DNA of 52,328 nucleotides from Pseudidiomarina sp. (GTDB lineage Bacteria > Pseudomonadota > Gammaproteobacteria > Enterobacterales > Alteromonadaceae). The stretch is from contig JALQTK010000006.1 in the NCBI GenBank assembly GCA_023260975.1, positions 17,335 through 69,662 on the forward strand, written 5' to 3'. A program made the translations under genes and the position numbers. Shown here piece by piece: positions 35,219-44,055 of the stretch (position 1 is the first letter of the stretch; every line of letters starts with the position of its first letter). The notes under the pieces were generated by a model. The model saw nothing but the letters and a program-made list of their open reading frames with translations, was not told the origin of the DNA and did not search any database.

Positions 35219-36756
35219 TGGTTGCTAGTTTTGTGTTACGCCCAGGTGAATTAAGCCTCGATGATCTGCGCAGTTGGTGGCAGCAGCCACAGCAGTTACA
35301 ACTGCATGCAGATGCGGCGGGCGCTATTGCCGAATCAGCCGCCACGGTAGCAGCAGTGCTAGCCGCTGGCAAAGTGGTGTACGGAATTAATACTGGCTTT
35401 GGGCTATTGGCTAACACCCGTATTGCGCATGACAAACTGGAAGATTTGCAACGCCGTATTGTGTTATCTCATGCCGCCGGCACCGGCGCGTTGATGAGTG
35501 ATACGGTAGTACGCTTAATGCTATTGTTGAAGATAAACAGCTTAAGCCGAGGTTATTCCGGTGTCCGGCGGCAGGTTATTGACGCGTTAATAGCGCTACT
35601 TAATCATGAAGTTTACCCCTGTGTACCGAGCAAAGGTTCCGTGGGTGCCTCGGGCGACTTGGCACCGCTGGCGCATATGGTATTGCCATTACTGGGTGAA
35701 GGCCAAGTGCGCTACCGCGGGCAACTTATGAGTGCCGCGGAAGGCTTAGCACAGGCGGGGTTGCAGCCGCTTACCTTGGCGCCGAAAGAGGGTTTGGCGC
35801 TATTAAACGGCACCCAAGCATCAACGGCACTGGCCTTACACGGGTTGTTCCAGATTGAGCGGGTGTTTCATGCCGCCTTGGTTGTCGGCGCTACCGCCGT
35901 GGAAGCAGCGTTAGGTTCACGGGCGCCGTTTGATGCCCGCATTCATGCGGTGCGAGGCCAACCAGGACAAATCAAGGTGGCGGAAAGTTTCCGTGCTTTG
36001 TTGGGTGAGAGTTCTGCTATTGCCGCCTCGCATATCGATTGTGACAAGGTGCAAGATCCATACTCATTGCGCTGCCAACCGCAGGTGATGGGGGCGATAT
36101 TCGATCAGTTGCAGCATGCTAGTTCAATTTTACGCCGTGAGGCCAATGGTGTTACTGATAATCCGTTAGTATTTAGTGACAATGGCGATATTATTTCCGG
36201 GGGTAATTTCCATGCTGAGCCGGTTGCTATTGCAGCCGACATCTTAGCCATTGCTGCCAGCGAAATCGGTGCATTATCAGAGCGTCGTTGCGCGCTATTG
36301 ATCGATAAACATCTAACCAATTTACCGCCGTTTTTGGTCAATGATGGCGGCGTTAACTCGGGTTTTATGCTGGCTCAAGTGACCGCTGCGGCACTCGCGT
36401 CAGAAAACAAAACACTGGCTCATCCGGCTTCGATTGATAGCTTGCCAACCTCGGCCAACCAAGAAGATCATGTGTCGATGGCAACCTTTGCGGCTCGGCG
36501 CTTGACCGACATTGCTGAAAATATTCGTGATATCGTTGCGATTGAATGGTTAGAGGCAGCCCAAGCACTTGATTTTCGCCGTCCACTGCTAGCTTCGCCG
36601 GCGGTAGAGCAAGCACAAACATGGTTGCGTGAGCGGGTAAGCTTTTATGATCAAGATCGTTATTTTGCGCCTGATATCAGCGCCGCAGCAGCATTAGTCG
36701 GCAGTGGCAAGCTAAGCCAGCTGATTGACGTTGGTGCGGTATTGACGACTGATTAA
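35218..36756 (+). CDS. hutH: Histidine ammonia-lyase
   Basis: HutH (512 aa) removes ammonia from histidine to give urocanate, the first step of the pathway. The cofactor MIO forms autocatalytically from the Ala-Ser-Gly in [15 protein letters not shown] near residue 143; the conserved YGINTGFG is at about 55-62 and the C-terminal [14 protein letters not shown] is present. The gene ends the hutCUH unit and is followed by a strong hairpin terminator 7 nt later. Confidence 0.97.
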   Translation: MVASFVLRPGELSLDDLRSWWQQPQQLQLHADAAGAIAESAATVAAVLAAGKVVYGINTGFGLLANTRIAHDKLEDLQRRIVLSHAAGTGALMSDTVVRLMLLLKINSLSRGYSGVRRQVIDALIALLNHEVYPCVPSKGSVGASGDLAPLAHMVLPLLGEGQVRYRGQLMSAAEGLAQAGLQPLTLAPKEGLALLNGTQASTALALHGLFQIERVFHAALVVGATAVEAALGSRAPFDARIHAVRGQPGQIKVAESFRALLGESSAIAASHIDCDKVQDPYSLRCQPQVMGAIFDQLQHASSILRREANGVTDNPLVFSDNGDIISGGNFHAEPVAIAADILAIAASEIGALSERRCALLIDKHLTNLPPFLVNDGGVNSGFMLAQVTAAALASENKTLAHPASIDSLPTSANQEDHVSMATFAARRLTDIAENIRDIVAIEWLEAAQALDFRRPLLASPAVEQAQTWLRERVSFYDQDRYFAPDISAAAALVGSGKLSQLIDVGAVLTTD

Positions 36757-36762
36757 CATAAT

Positions 36763-36798
36763 GATGAAGAAGACGGTTAGCTGTCTTCTTCATCTTTT
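36763..36798 (+). terminator. Terminator of hutCUH overlapping the DksA-like gene end
   Basis: GATGAAGAAGAC (36763-36774) and GTCTTCTTCATC (36783-36794) form a perfect 12-bp stem with an 8-nt loop, followed by TTTT on the plus strand. The same bases hold the stop codon and the acidic C-terminal codons of the convergent zinc-finger gene, so one sequence serves both. Confidence 0.82.
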
Positions 36799-37022
36799 AA
36801 GGTTTGACAATCAAGACAGAGCCGAGCTTCTGGCTTCGCTGCGAGTCGTGCTGGAGTAATTTCATCACCACACTCTACACACACACCAAATTCACCGTTG
36901 CGCATCCGCTCTAGCGCTGCAGCCGCTTGCTCACTCCGCAGTGGGTTACTCTGATCAGCGACCATCGCTTCTAATTTAGCGCGGATCCGCAACAACTGGG
37001 GTGCGGATAGTGAATCACTCAT
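36777..37022 (-). CDS. Small DksA/TraR-family C4 zinc-finger protein
   Basis: The 81-residue protein has a helical N-terminus (about 8-45) and a C4 zinc finger, CVECGDEITPARLAAKPEARLCLDC (Cys48, Cys51, Cys69, Cys72 approximately), typical of the DksA/TraR superfamily. It lacks the long coiled coil of DksA (151 residues) and is closer in size to TraR (73) or YbiI (88). TraR-like proteins enter the RNA polymerase secondary channel and can mimic DksA plus ppGpp; whether this one does is not known. The C-terminus DEEDS is encoded inside the hutH terminator. There are no plasmid genes nearby, so it appears to be chromosomal. Confidence 0.88.
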   Translation of the reverse strand: MSDSLSAPQLLRIRAKLEAMVADQSNPLRSEQAAAALERMRNGEFGVCVECGDEITPARLAAKPEARLCLDCQTLKDEEDS

Positions 37023-37057
37023 GTTGACGTTCCTCTCGTTCGATGGCTGTGGTTTGA

Positions 37058-37954
37058 TTATTCAGCTAGTACAACAAATTGCCCAGAAAATTCTGCAACT
37101 GGCTTATTCGCATCGAACAGCTGCGATTTTAGTGTTACCCGAGCGTTGTGTCCGCCAGCTAACACCGACAAGTCACCAACCATATTAGCGACATGAGCAA
37201 TAGCCCGTGGTTCGCGGCTCAACGGCTTATGGTAATGAATCGAGCCATCAGCTAACACAATAGCACCGCGCAGATTTCTTTCGCGCAATTGTAAATGCAG
37301 AAGCCCCCAGCAAGTCAAGGTCGCCAGCGAATAAATACTACCGGCGAACATGGTGCCGTGAACATTGATATTGCGCGATAAAATCGCTTGAGTTTCAAAT
37401 TCACGGCCGCTGTATTGGCGAATCTGAATTCCCATCGTCTCGGAAATGGGAATGTCATGGTGCCAGGTTTGCTGTAGCTCATGGCACCAATCGGGACGAT
37501 AAATGATACGGTTAATATCGTTAAACGTTTTACGTAATTGGTGTTCAGCGGAGGGGTTGCTGAGCGTGTCGGCTTGCTCTTTATGTTCATAGCCACATTT
37601 CAAATAGAAGCCTAAGGTGTTGTCGCGTGAATTAATCACCACGTGGTTGGCGCCTTCGCGCCGGGCCAGTTGTTCGAGCTCATCTAAAATGGTCACACCA
37701 TGACCTTGGCCACGATACTCGGGAGCCGCCGCCATAAAACGAATTTGCGCCTCTTCCGGACTATTAAAATGCAAGCGCCCGACGGCGATGGCGGCACCAG
37801 CACTATTAACGACCATGCGGTGAATGCCGACTTGGTCGTATTCATCTTGCTCTGAGCCCCGCGGACGTTGAAATGGTTCACGCAATACGCGCCAACGCAA
37901 ATCATAATAGCGTTCTAATTGCTCTGCGGTAGTCGGCTCAATGACCTGATACAT
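37058..37954 (-). CDS. Bifunctional GNAT acetyltransferase / hotdog thioesterase-like protein (YiiD/FabY type)
   Basis: The 298-residue protein fuses a GNAT domain (about 1-140; the acetyl-CoA loop FMAAAPEYRGQGHGVTILDEL) to a hotdog-fold thioesterase-like domain (about 155-298; NINVHGTMFAGSIYSLATLTCWGLL resembles the HGGxxxxLxD region of hotdog enzymes). This is the architecture of E. coli YiiD, named FabY for a role in starting fatty acid synthesis. It lies 5 nt after the dtd stop, and yihY-dtd-yiiD is a conserved gammaproteobacterial order, supporting orthology. Catalytic activity of either half is not shown by the sequence alone. Confidence 0.85.
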   Translation of the reverse strand: MYQVIEPTTAEQLERYYDLRWRVLREPFQRPRGSEQDEYDQVGIHRMVVNSAGAAIAVGRLHFNSPEEAQIRFMAAAPEYRGQGHGVTILDELEQLARREGANHVVINSRDNTLGFYLKCGYEHKEQADTLSNPSAEHQLRKTFNDINRIIYRPDWCHELQQTWHHDIPISETMGIQIRQYSGREFETQAILSRNINVHGTMFAGSIYSLATLTCWGLLHLQLRERNLRGAIVLADGSIHYHKPLSREPRAIAHVANMVGDLSVLAGGHNARVTLKSQLFDANKPVAEFSGQFVVLAE

Positions 37955-37959
37955 TGGGT

Positions 37960-38406
37960 TTAATTGCCTTTTGAATGAAGTAAAAAGGTGACTGGACCAT
38001 CGTTGGTCAAGGTCACTTGCATGTCGGCGCCAAATTCTCCAGTCGCTACCTTCAGACCGAACCCCTGCAGCGCTGCCACAAAGTTTTGATACAGTGGTTG
38101 CGCTTGCGCTGGTGGTGCAGCTGAGGAAAAACTCGGGCGGCGGCCGCTGTTAGTATCAGCGGCTAAGGTAAACTGTGATACCACCAGCACACTGCCAGCA
38201 ATGTCACTGACACTCAAGTTCATTTTGTCGGCGCTATCGCTAAATAGCCGATACTCAGCGACGCGTTTTGCCAGTTTACTGACATCGCCAGCTTGATCAT
38301 CGCGCTCGATACCTAGCAGCACCAGCAACCCTTGTTGGATACTGCCGACGGTCTGCCCTGCGATGTCCACACGGGCTTCACTGACTCTCTGTAGTAGCGC
38401 TATCAT
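37960..38406 (-). CDS. dtd: D-aminoacyl-tRNA deacylase
   Basis: Dtd (148 aa) hydrolyses D-aminoacyl-tRNAs, and glycine mischarged on tRNA-Ala, to protect translation. The start MIALLQRVSEARV is the family hallmark, SQFTLAADTNSGRRPSF is the active-site loop, and the NDGPVTFLL segment holds the Gly-cisPro motif. The ATG at 38406 is chosen over an upstream in-frame start because it gives the conserved N-terminus and near-E. coli length (145). It overlaps the end of yihY by 29 nt and is followed by the YiiD-like gene. Confidence 0.96.
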   Translation of the reverse strand: MIALLQRVSEARVDIAGQTVGSIQQGLLVLLGIERDDQAGDVSKLAKRVAEYRLFSDSADKMNLSVSDIAGSVLVVSQFTLAADTNSGRRPSFSSAAPPAQAQPLYQNFVAALQGFGLKVATGEFGADMQVTLTNDGPVTFLLHSKGN

Positions 38407-39250
38407 GCTCCACAAACTCCTCAATACTTGCGGTTAATTCAGCACCAATCAAGACCACGTTCCAGCTGACAAAAATCCATAGCAGCATGATTGGAATTGC
38501 TGCTAAAGCACCATAAATTGCCTCATAGGATGGAAACGCTGTGATATATGCAGCAAAACCGCGCTTAGCGAACTCAAATAAAATCGCCGCAACCAATGCG
38601 CCCCATAGAGCATGGCGCACCTTAACGACACGGTTGGGCATCATCACATATAAAATGACAAAGGCAATCAATGAGGTCAGTATAGGCACCACGCTAAGCA
38701 GCATCGTATGCAAGCCAGAGACATAGCTATCAGCAAAAGCGCTCAGAGAAATAATATACGATGTTACTGCCATACCAGATCCCATCAACAACGGGCCAAG
38801 GGTAAGAATCATCCAGTACACGGCTAACGCAACCGACAGCCTGCGGCGTTTTTTGTTGCGCCAAATATGATTCATGGTGGCGTCTATGGTGGAGATTAAA
38901 TTCACCGCTACCGCAATGACGAATACCACGCCAATACCGGTCATTTTGGAAACATTACCAATAAAGGTGTTTAAATACTCGGACAGGACTTCGCCTGAGG
39001 TCGGCATTAAATTAGCAAATAAAAAACTTTCTAATTGCAGCCGCAGTTCAGTGAACATTGGGAACGCGGCGAAAATAGAAAACACTACAACCAGCAACGG
39101 AACCAGTGCCAGCATACTGACAAAAGTAAGGTGTCCGGCGATGATGGTGATACGATCATCGAGGCAGCGCTGGCCGAAGTAGCGTAAAAATCGACCGGCA
39201 CACAGCAGCGATTGTTTGCTGCGGGTCATCCAGTTCAGTGGTTCTGCCAT
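38378..39250 (-). CDS. yihY: YihY/BrkB-family inner membrane protein
   Basis: The 290-residue protein has about six membrane spans (first near 40-65, last near 240-270) and the family pattern GHLTFVSMLALVPLLVVVFSIF and AIPIMLLWIFVSWNVVLIGAELTA. The family was once mis-named ribonuclease BN; its actual function is unknown, with transport the usual guess. It is first of the yihY-dtd-yiiD group, whose order is conserved in relatives. It diverges from the dehydrogenase gene at 39319. Confidence 0.9.
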   Translation of the reverse strand: MAEPLNWMTRSKQSLLCAGRFLRYFGQRCLDDRITIIAGHLTFVSMLALVPLLVVVFSIFAAFPMFTELRLQLESFLFANLMPTSGEVLSEYLNTFIGNVSKMTGIGVVFVIAVAVNLISTIDATMNHIWRNKKRRRLSVALAVYWMILTLGPLLMGSGMAVTSYIISLSAFADSYVSGLHTMLLSVVPILTSLIAFVILYVMMPNRVVKVRHALWGALVAAILFEFAKRGFAAYITAFPSYEAIYGALAAIPIMLLWIFVSWNVVLIGAELTASIEEFVEHDSATTESQ

Positions 39251-39318
39251 GTGAGTAATCCCATTGATGCATTGCTACGTAATCACAAGCTACAAAGTAT
39301 AACCAGTTGGAGCAAGAT

Positions 39319-40017
39319 ATGATTGTCATTTTTGGTGCCGGTGGTGGCCTAGGTCAAGCATTAGTGAGCCATTATCTGCAGCGTGGTGAACAAGTGCTGG
39401 CGGTCAGTCGTCAGGCGGCTCCTAGCGAACAGCCTAGTCAATGGCAACAGGTTAGTGGCTATGATGCCGAGGCTTTGGCGCCATTACGTGAACGGTTAGA
39501 CCATCAGGTGATCACTGGGGTGATAAGCACCTTGGGCATTCTGCATGATGAGCAGTTCATGCCGGAAAAGCGGCTCGATGATTTGACCACTGATCATATG
39601 CTGCACAGTTACTATGTCAATGCGGTATTGCCAGTGTCGTTGTTGCAATGGATGAAACCTTATTTGCCAACCAAACAGTCGTGCTTTTGGGTCCAGCTCA
39701 GCGCAAAAGTCGGCAGTATTAGCGACAATCAACTAGGTGGTTGGTACAGCTATCGTGCCAGTAAAGCGGCACTAAATATGCTGTTGAAAACCGCCGCTAT
39801 TGAGCTGGCGCGCAGTCACAAACAGCTGACCATTGCTGCCATTCACCCAGGCACCACCGATACCCAATTATCCAAGCCATTTCAAGGTCGTCTCAGCGCT
39901 GATAAGCTCTTTACACCAGCCATGTCGGCAGCACGAATTGCTCAGGTTATCGACAGCTTAGAGCCAGCAATGAGTGGCGCATTATGGCATTGGGATGGTA
40001 CTCGTTTACCTTACTAG
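39319..40017 (+). CDS. Short-chain dehydrogenase/reductase (C-factor-like)
   Basis: A 232-residue Rossmann-fold oxidoreductase with the nucleotide motif FGAGGGLGQAL at about 5-15 and the catalytic YxxxK as WYSYRASKAALNML near residue 148. Substrate is unknown; the general pattern resembles CsgA/C-factor-type SDRs common in Alteromonadales and Vibrio. ATG at 39319 has GGAG 6 nt upstream; an in-frame TTG four codons earlier overlaps that site. It stands alone between yihY and the next operon. Confidence 0.88.
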   Translation: MIVIFGAGGGLGQALVSHYLQRGEQVLAVSRQAAPSEQPSQWQQVSGYDAEALAPLRERLDHQVITGVISTLGILHDEQFMPEKRLDDLTTDHMLHSYYVNAVLPVSLLQWMKPYLPTKQSCFWVQLSAKVGSISDNQLGGWYSYRASKAALNMLLKTAAIELARSHKQLTIAAIHPGTTDTQLSKPFQGRLSADKLFTPAMSAARIAQVIDSLEPAMSGALWHWDGTRLPY

Positions 40018-40120
40018 CTGCTTGCTGTCTTTGCGTTTCATCGATAGATCTCCGATACTGTCTAGATAGTGATCAAGCGACTAAAGATTATTTTTCAATA
40101 GTCGTCAACAAGGGTGCAAA

Positions 40121-40393
40121 ATGAAAAACGAACTGGATACTCACTTGATTCTTGATGTGTACGAAATTGTGCATACGCATGGTGAGCATAATGGCGACGA
40201 ATATGAATTGGAAGGCATTAAAGTATCTACCGACCATGATGGCTACACGGTTTATTTATCTGGGCACGGGGTAGAAATGCGGCTGGAGTTTCACAATAAA
40301 TATCATCTCGACTATCAAACTGAGCGAGAACTTGATTTATTTACCCGCAAACTTGAGCAATTGCGTAAAACCTACCACAGCAACAAAGGCTAA
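40121..40393 (+). CDS. Small conserved protein, resembles DUF3081
   Basis: A 90-residue soluble, acidic protein without signal or membrane span: MKNELDTHLILDVYEIVHTHGE, then YELEGIKVSTDHDGYTVYLSGHGVEMRLEFHNKYHLDY and a charged C-terminal helix. The alternating pattern suggests a small alpha/beta domain. It resembles the uncharacterised DUF3081 family of marine gammaproteobacteria, recalled without a search. It starts an apparent operon: the hemolysin III-like gene begins 2 nt after its stop. I know no function. Confidence 0.7.
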   Translation: MKNELDTHLILDVYEIVHTHGEHNGDEYELEGIKVSTDHDGYTVYLSGHGVEMRLEFHNKYHLDYQTERELDLFTRKLEQLRKTYHSNKG

Positions 40394-40395
40394 GC

Positions 40396-41058
40396 ATGCG
40401 GCCAAATCAGAAAAGCTATAGTTTTGGCGAGGAAGTAGCGCATACCTTGACACATGGTATCGGTGCTATTGCAAGTATTGTAGCGCTGGTACTCATGCTG
40501 TTATGGGCTGGCCGGTACGGGGATGGCTGGCATATGCTCAGTGTGGCAATTTATGGCAGTAGTCTGGTGCTGCTGTATACAGCATCTACACTGTATCATG
40601 CGCTGCCTTCGCCGCGACTTAAGTACTTTTTTCAACAGGCCGATCATGCCGCTATTTATGTCTTGATCGCTGGTACCTATACGCCATTTCTATTGGTTAA
40701 TTTGCGGGGTGCCTGGGGTTGGTCGTTGTTAGCGCTGGTGTGGTCGATTGCGATTATTGGTGTAATCATCGAATTGGTGCTGAAAGAGCGCAAAAAATGG
40801 TTATCACTATCATTGTATTTGGGCTTAGGTTGGATGGCCGTAATTGCTATTAATCCAATGCTCGACAAAGTAGCCGGCGGTGGTTTATTGCTATTACTCG
40901 CTGGTGGTCTTGCCTACAGCCTAGGCGTAAGTTTCTATGTGTGGAAATCACTGAAATATCATCATGCTGTTTGGCATCTATTTGTACTGGCCGGTAGTGT
41001 GTTGCACTTTTTATCGGTTTTTTATTATGTGTTGCCACAACCTAAGCTTCCGTTATGA
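40396..41058 (+). CDS. Hemolysin III / PAQR-like seven-span membrane protein
   Basis: The 220-residue protein has seven predicted spans and the family motifs YSFGEEVAHTLTHGIG at the N-terminus, STLYHALPSPRLKYFFQQADHAAIY and AVWHLFVLAGSVLHFLSVFYYV, in which conserved Ser, His and Asp residues suggest a metal-dependent hydrolase site as in adiponectin receptors (PAQR). E. coli YqfA (TrhA) is the closest named relative; it is linked to membrane energetics and not to true haemolysis. It lies between the DUF3081-like gene (2 nt gap) and a receiver gene (4-nt overlap). Confidence 0.9.
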   Translation: MRPNQKSYSFGEEVAHTLTHGIGAIASIVALVLMLLWAGRYGDGWHMLSVAIYGSSLVLLYTASTLYHALPSPRLKYFFQQADHAAIYVLIAGTYTPFLLVNLRGAWGWSLLALVWSIAIIGVIIELVLKERKKWLSLSLYLGLGWMAVIAINPMLDKVAGGGLLLLLAGGLAYSLGVSFYVWKSLKYHHAVWHLFVLAGSVLHFLSVFYYVLPQPKLPL

Positions 41059-41459
41059 AAAAAGTAATCGCGCAGCATCCGCAGGCTCGTATTGTTGTGG
41101 TCGATGATAACGCGACCAATTTACTGTTGTTAACAGAACTATTAAAACTAGCCGGCTTTGCCTCGGTAACAGCGTTTAGCCATGCCACTGAGGTAATTCC
41201 ATACCTGCAAGCCAATCAGGTGGATGTGTTATTGGTTGATCAGAGCATGCCTGAGGTCACTGGATTGGAGTTATATTTGTGCATGAAGCAACAACTTACT
41301 GAGCTGCCAATCAGTTTTTTAGTGACTGCACACAGCATGGGTGATCTTGCTGAGCGGGCTACTGCAACGGGTATGCAGGGGTTTATTCGCAAACCATTTA
41401 CCATGCATCAAGTGGTCAATGAGATTGACCTGGCACTTACTGCGCCTGGTAACCGCTAG
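41055..41459 (+). CDS. Stand-alone response regulator receiver protein
   Basis: A 134-residue CheY-like single-domain receiver with all key residues: the acidic pair in VVVDDNATN (about 15-18), the phospho-acceptor Asp in VLLVDQSMPE (about 63), Thr in FLVTAHS and Lys in IRKPF. No output domain follows. It overlaps the hemolysin III-like gene by 4 nt (ATGA) and its 3' end overlaps a convergent Hpt gene by 23 bp. Such a receiver usually exchanges phosphate with an Hpt protein or binds a partner. The kinase is not adjacent; the orphan kinase at 19.1-21.5 kb is one conceivable source. Confidence 0.9.
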   Translation: MKKVIAQHPQARIVVVDDNATNLLLLTELLKLAGFASVTAFSHATEVIPYLQANQVDVLLVDQSMPEVTGLELYLCMKQQLTELPISFLVTAHSMGDLAERATATGMQGFIRKPFTMHQVVNEIDLALTAPGNR

Positions 41460-41793
41460 TAGCAAGGTAACGCGATAAATATTGTTGTGCTTGTTCAGCA
41501 GCATCCATAAGCTGCTGCAGCTGGCTGTGATCTAAGCTTTGGGCTGAGGCTTGCTGGTGCAAGGTCCGACAGTGTTGCACTAAAGCAGCCAGCTGCAGTT
41601 GCGCCGCACTACCATGCAAATAATGTACTGCTTTAGCGAGGGTATCGAGCTGACCTTGAGCAAAGGCAGCATGGATAGCTGCTAGGGCGTTGGGCAGGTC
41701 GTTAAGAAAGGTTTGAATAACGCGACAGGCAAGTGTCGCGTCATATAAAAGTTCTGCTTCAAATTCAGACTGGCGCCAAATATCACTGTTCAT
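41437..41793 (-). CDS. Stand-alone Hpt (histidine phosphotransfer) protein
   Basis: A 118-residue all-helical protein with the Hpt signature AVHYLHGSAAQLQLAAL; the histidine of LHGSA (about residue 60) is the phospho-acceptor. The N-terminal ATLACRVIQTFLNDLPNALAAI resembles the first Hpt helix. It has no kinase domain. It starts 30 nt downstream of typA on the same strand and meets the single-domain receiver tail to tail with a 23-bp overlap, so the two may be partners in one phosphorelay; that pairing is inference from position. Confidence 0.82.
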   Translation of the reverse strand: MNSDIWRQSEFEAELLYDATLACRVIQTFLNDLPNALAAIHAAFAQGQLDTLAKAVHYLHGSAAQLQLAALVQHCRTLHQQASAQSLDHSQLQQLMDAAEQAQQYLSRYLATSGYQAQ

Positions 41794-41823
41794 AGTGGTT
41801 ATCCTGCGCCAGCCCTTTTAACT

Positions 41824-43650
41824 TTAGCGGCTCGCGCGCTTACGTTCGTTTTCGGTCAACAAACGCTTGCGAATACGAATTGATTTCGGGGTAATTTCCA
41901 CCAACTCGTCATCATCAATAAACTCCAACGCTTGTTCTAGTGACAATTTAATCGGTGGCGTTAAGGTCAAGGCCTCATCAGTACCAGCCGCCCGAATGTT
42001 GGTTAGCTGCTTGCCTTTGAGTACGTTAACGGTCAGGTCGTTTGAGCGGTTATGCACACCGACGACTTGGCCTTCGTACACCTCATCAGCATGCGATACC
42101 ATCAAACGCCCGCGCTCTTGTAAGTTAAACAGGGCGTAGGCAAGCGCTTTACCTTGCGCGTTTGAAATTAATACGCCATTGGTACGCTGTCCAATTTTAC
42201 CGCCTTTGAACGGGCCGTAATGGTCAAAACTGTGGTACATCAAGCCTGAGCCAGAAGTCAACGTCATAAAATCAGTTTGGAAACCGATTAAGCCGCGGCT
42301 TGGCACAATAAAGTCAATGCGCACGCGGCCTTTACCGTCTGGTGACATGTTGGTCATCTCGGCTTTGCGCAAGCCAAGCTTCTCCATGACTGAGCCTGAA
42401 TGCTCTTCTTCTACGTCTACGGTTAGGTTTTCAAACGGTTCCATTTTCTCACCGTCGACATCTTTCATAATGACTTCTGGGCGTGATACCGCCAGTTCGA
42501 AGCCTTCACGACGCATGTTTTCGATGAGTACACCTAAGTGCAATTCACCACGGCCTGACACCCGGAAGCGATCTGGGTTATCTGTCTCTTCAACACGCAA
42601 GGCAACGTTGTGCTTCAATTCTTGTTTTAGCCGTTCAAGGATCTGACGCGAGGTCACAAACTTACCTTCTTTGCCCGAGAACGGTGAGGTATTAACTTGG
42701 AAGGTCATGGTCACCGTTGGCTCATCAACCGTCAGCGGAATCATGGCTTCAACGGCACCGGCAGCGCAAATGGTATCCGAGATTTTCAGCTCACCGAGAC
42801 CGGTTACCGCAATAATATCGCCGGCACTGGCTTTGTCAGTTTCAATACGATCGAGCCCTAAGTAACCAAATACTTGGCCGACTTTACCGTTACGTTGGCT
42901 ACCATCGGCACCTACCACGGTGACCTGTTGGCCGACTTTGATGCTGCCGCGCTTAATGCGGCCGATACCAATGATGCCGACGTAGCTTGAGTAATCAAGC
43001 TGAGAGATTTGCATTTGTAAGGTGCCATCGCGGTCAGCATCTGGCTGCGCTACTTTACCGATGATGGTTTGAAATAGTGGCTCCATGGTGCTGCTTGGAT
43101 CGTTATAATCTAAGGTAGCGAAGCCGTTTAACGCCGAGGCGTAAACGATTGGAAAATCTAACTGTTCGTCGGTTGCACCTAAGTTATCAAATAAATCAAA
43201 TACTTGGTCAACTACCCAATCAGGGCGGGCACCTGGACGGTCAATTTTATTGACGACCACAATTGGCTTTAAGCCATGTGAAAAGGCCTTTTGGGTAACG
43301 AAGCGAGTTTGTGGCATCGGCCCATCAACGGCATCAACCAGCAGCAATACTGAGTCTGCCATAGACAGCACGCGCTCCACTTCACCGCCGAAATCGGCGT
43401 GGCCGGGAGTATCGAGAATGTTGATGCGATAGTCTTGATAATTAATCGCAGTATTTTTGGCCAAAATGGTGATGCCCCGTTCTTTCTCGAGGTCGTTTGA
43501 GTCCATGATGCGCTCGTCGGAGTCACCACGGCTGATTAACGTGCCTGATTGCTGGAGCAGTTTATCAACCAGGGTGGTTTTACCATGGTCAACGTGCGCG
43601 ATGATCGCGATATTGCGCAGCTTAGAAAGTTCGGTTGCTTGAATAGTCAT
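41824..43650 (-). CDS. typA: Ribosome-binding GTPase TypA/BipA
   Basis: BipA (608 aa) is an EF-G-like translational GTPase active in 50S assembly, cold growth and stress. The G motifs are [15 protein letters not shown] (17-31), [15 protein letters not shown], and NKIDRPGA; the beta-barrel, domain V and the unique C-terminal domain ([23 protein letters not shown]) are present. Length equals E. coli BipA (607). It diverges from glnA, as in E. coli. A minus-strand TATAAT at 43731-43736 could be its -10 box, with no clear -35. Confidence 0.97.
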   Translation of the reverse strand: MTIQATELSKLRNIAIIAHVDHGKTTLVDKLLQQSGTLISRGDSDERIMDSNDLEKERGITILAKNTAINYQDYRINILDTPGHADFGGEVERVLSMADSVLLLVDAVDGPMPQTRFVTQKAFSHGLKPIVVVNKIDRPGARPDWVVDQVFDLFDNLGATDEQLDFPIVYASALNGFATLDYNDPSSTMEPLFQTIIGKVAQPDADRDGTLQMQISQLDYSSYVGIIGIGRIKRGSIKVGQQVTVVGADGSQRNGKVGQVFGYLGLDRIETDKASAGDIIAVTGLGELKISDTICAAGAVEAMIPLTVDEPTVTMTFQVNTSPFSGKEGKFVTSRQILERLKQELKHNVALRVEETDNPDRFRVSGRGELHLGVLIENMRREGFELAVSRPEVIMKDVDGEKMEPFENLTVDVEEEHSGSVMEKLGLRKAEMTNMSPDGKGRVRIDFIVPSRGLIGFQTDFMTLTSGSGLMYHSFDHYGPFKGGKIGQRTNGVLISNAQGKALAYALFNLQERGRLMVSHADEVYEGQVVGVHNRSNDLTVNVLKGKQLTNIRAAGTDEALTLTPPIKLSLEQALEFIDDDELVEITPKSIRIRKRLLTENERKRASR

Positions 43651-43815
43651 TAATTGGAGCCTGTATTAAAAAACGCGAAGGTGGGGACTACCGAGGTAGA
43701 AAACACCAGAATTGGTCAAAATAGCGGCGCATTATACGCCGTGTAGGGTTCTTAAGCTAGAAAATTTGCTCTGGGGCAACAGTCTCTGTCCGGATTTATT
43801 GCCAATTTAAGCATT

Positions 43816-43834
43816 ATGCACTAAAATAGTGCAT
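43816..43834. promoter_or_regulatory. NtrC binding site 1 (palindrome)
   Basis: ATGCACTAAAATAGTGCAT is a perfect 8-bp inverted repeat around a 3-bp centre and matches the NtrC consensus TGCAC(n7)GTGCA. It lies about 175 bp before the predicted glnA start site. Confidence 0.9.
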
Positions 43835-43848
43835 CACGATCTTCATGA

Positions 43849-43865
43849 TGCACTGTTAAAGTGCA
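43849..43865. promoter_or_regulatory. NtrC binding site 2 (palindrome)
   Basis: TGCACTGTTAAAGTGCA has perfect 6-bp arms around a 5-bp centre. Its centre is 32 bp from that of site 1, three helical turns, the same face of DNA as needed for cooperative NtrC binding in the glnA enhancer. Confidence 0.88.
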
Positions 43866-43971
43866 AATTTGTAATGACAAATCGCCTAGATAGAGTGAAT
43901 TAGGTATCTTGAATGAGGTCGCCGCCATTTGTTTTAATAAAAATATCGATTAAACAATGGATTATATAATA

Positions 43972-43987
43972 TGGCATGTACTTTGCT
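43972..43987 (+). promoter_or_regulatory. Sigma-54 promoter of glnA
   Basis: TGGCATGTACTTTGCT fits the -24/-12 consensus TGGCAC-n5-TTGCW with GG and GC exactly 10 bp apart; the only deviation is T for C at the sixth base. The start would be near 43998, about 58 nt before the glnA ATG. Confidence 0.88.
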
Positions 43988-44055
43988 TTACATCTTTTAA
44001 GCGCTCACGCGCGCCATTTTTTAAATAATTCAAGACACCGATCGTGGAGGATCAC

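Larger units (their letters stand above)
43651..44055. other. typA-glnA intergenic regulatory region
   Basis: This 405-bp gap is the longest in the window. No protein or RNA gene was recognised. It contains the typA leader, a minus-strand TATAAT at 43731-43736, two NtrC sites at 43816-43865, AT-rich DNA at about 43895-43970 and the sigma-54 promoter of glnA at 43972-43987. The AT-rich stretch would suit the DNA bending needed for NtrC looping. Confidence 0.85.

Noticed and set aside
40057-40070. Near-palindrome ACTGTCTAGATAGT before the small conserved gene
   Set aside because: Two mismatches, poor fit to the met box and no second copy; too weak to call an operator.
43942-43970. Sigma-70 promoter for glnA based on TATAAT at 43965-43970
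   Set aside because: No -35-like hexamer at 16-18 bp; the TATAAT lies in AT-rich DNA just before the sigma-54 element.
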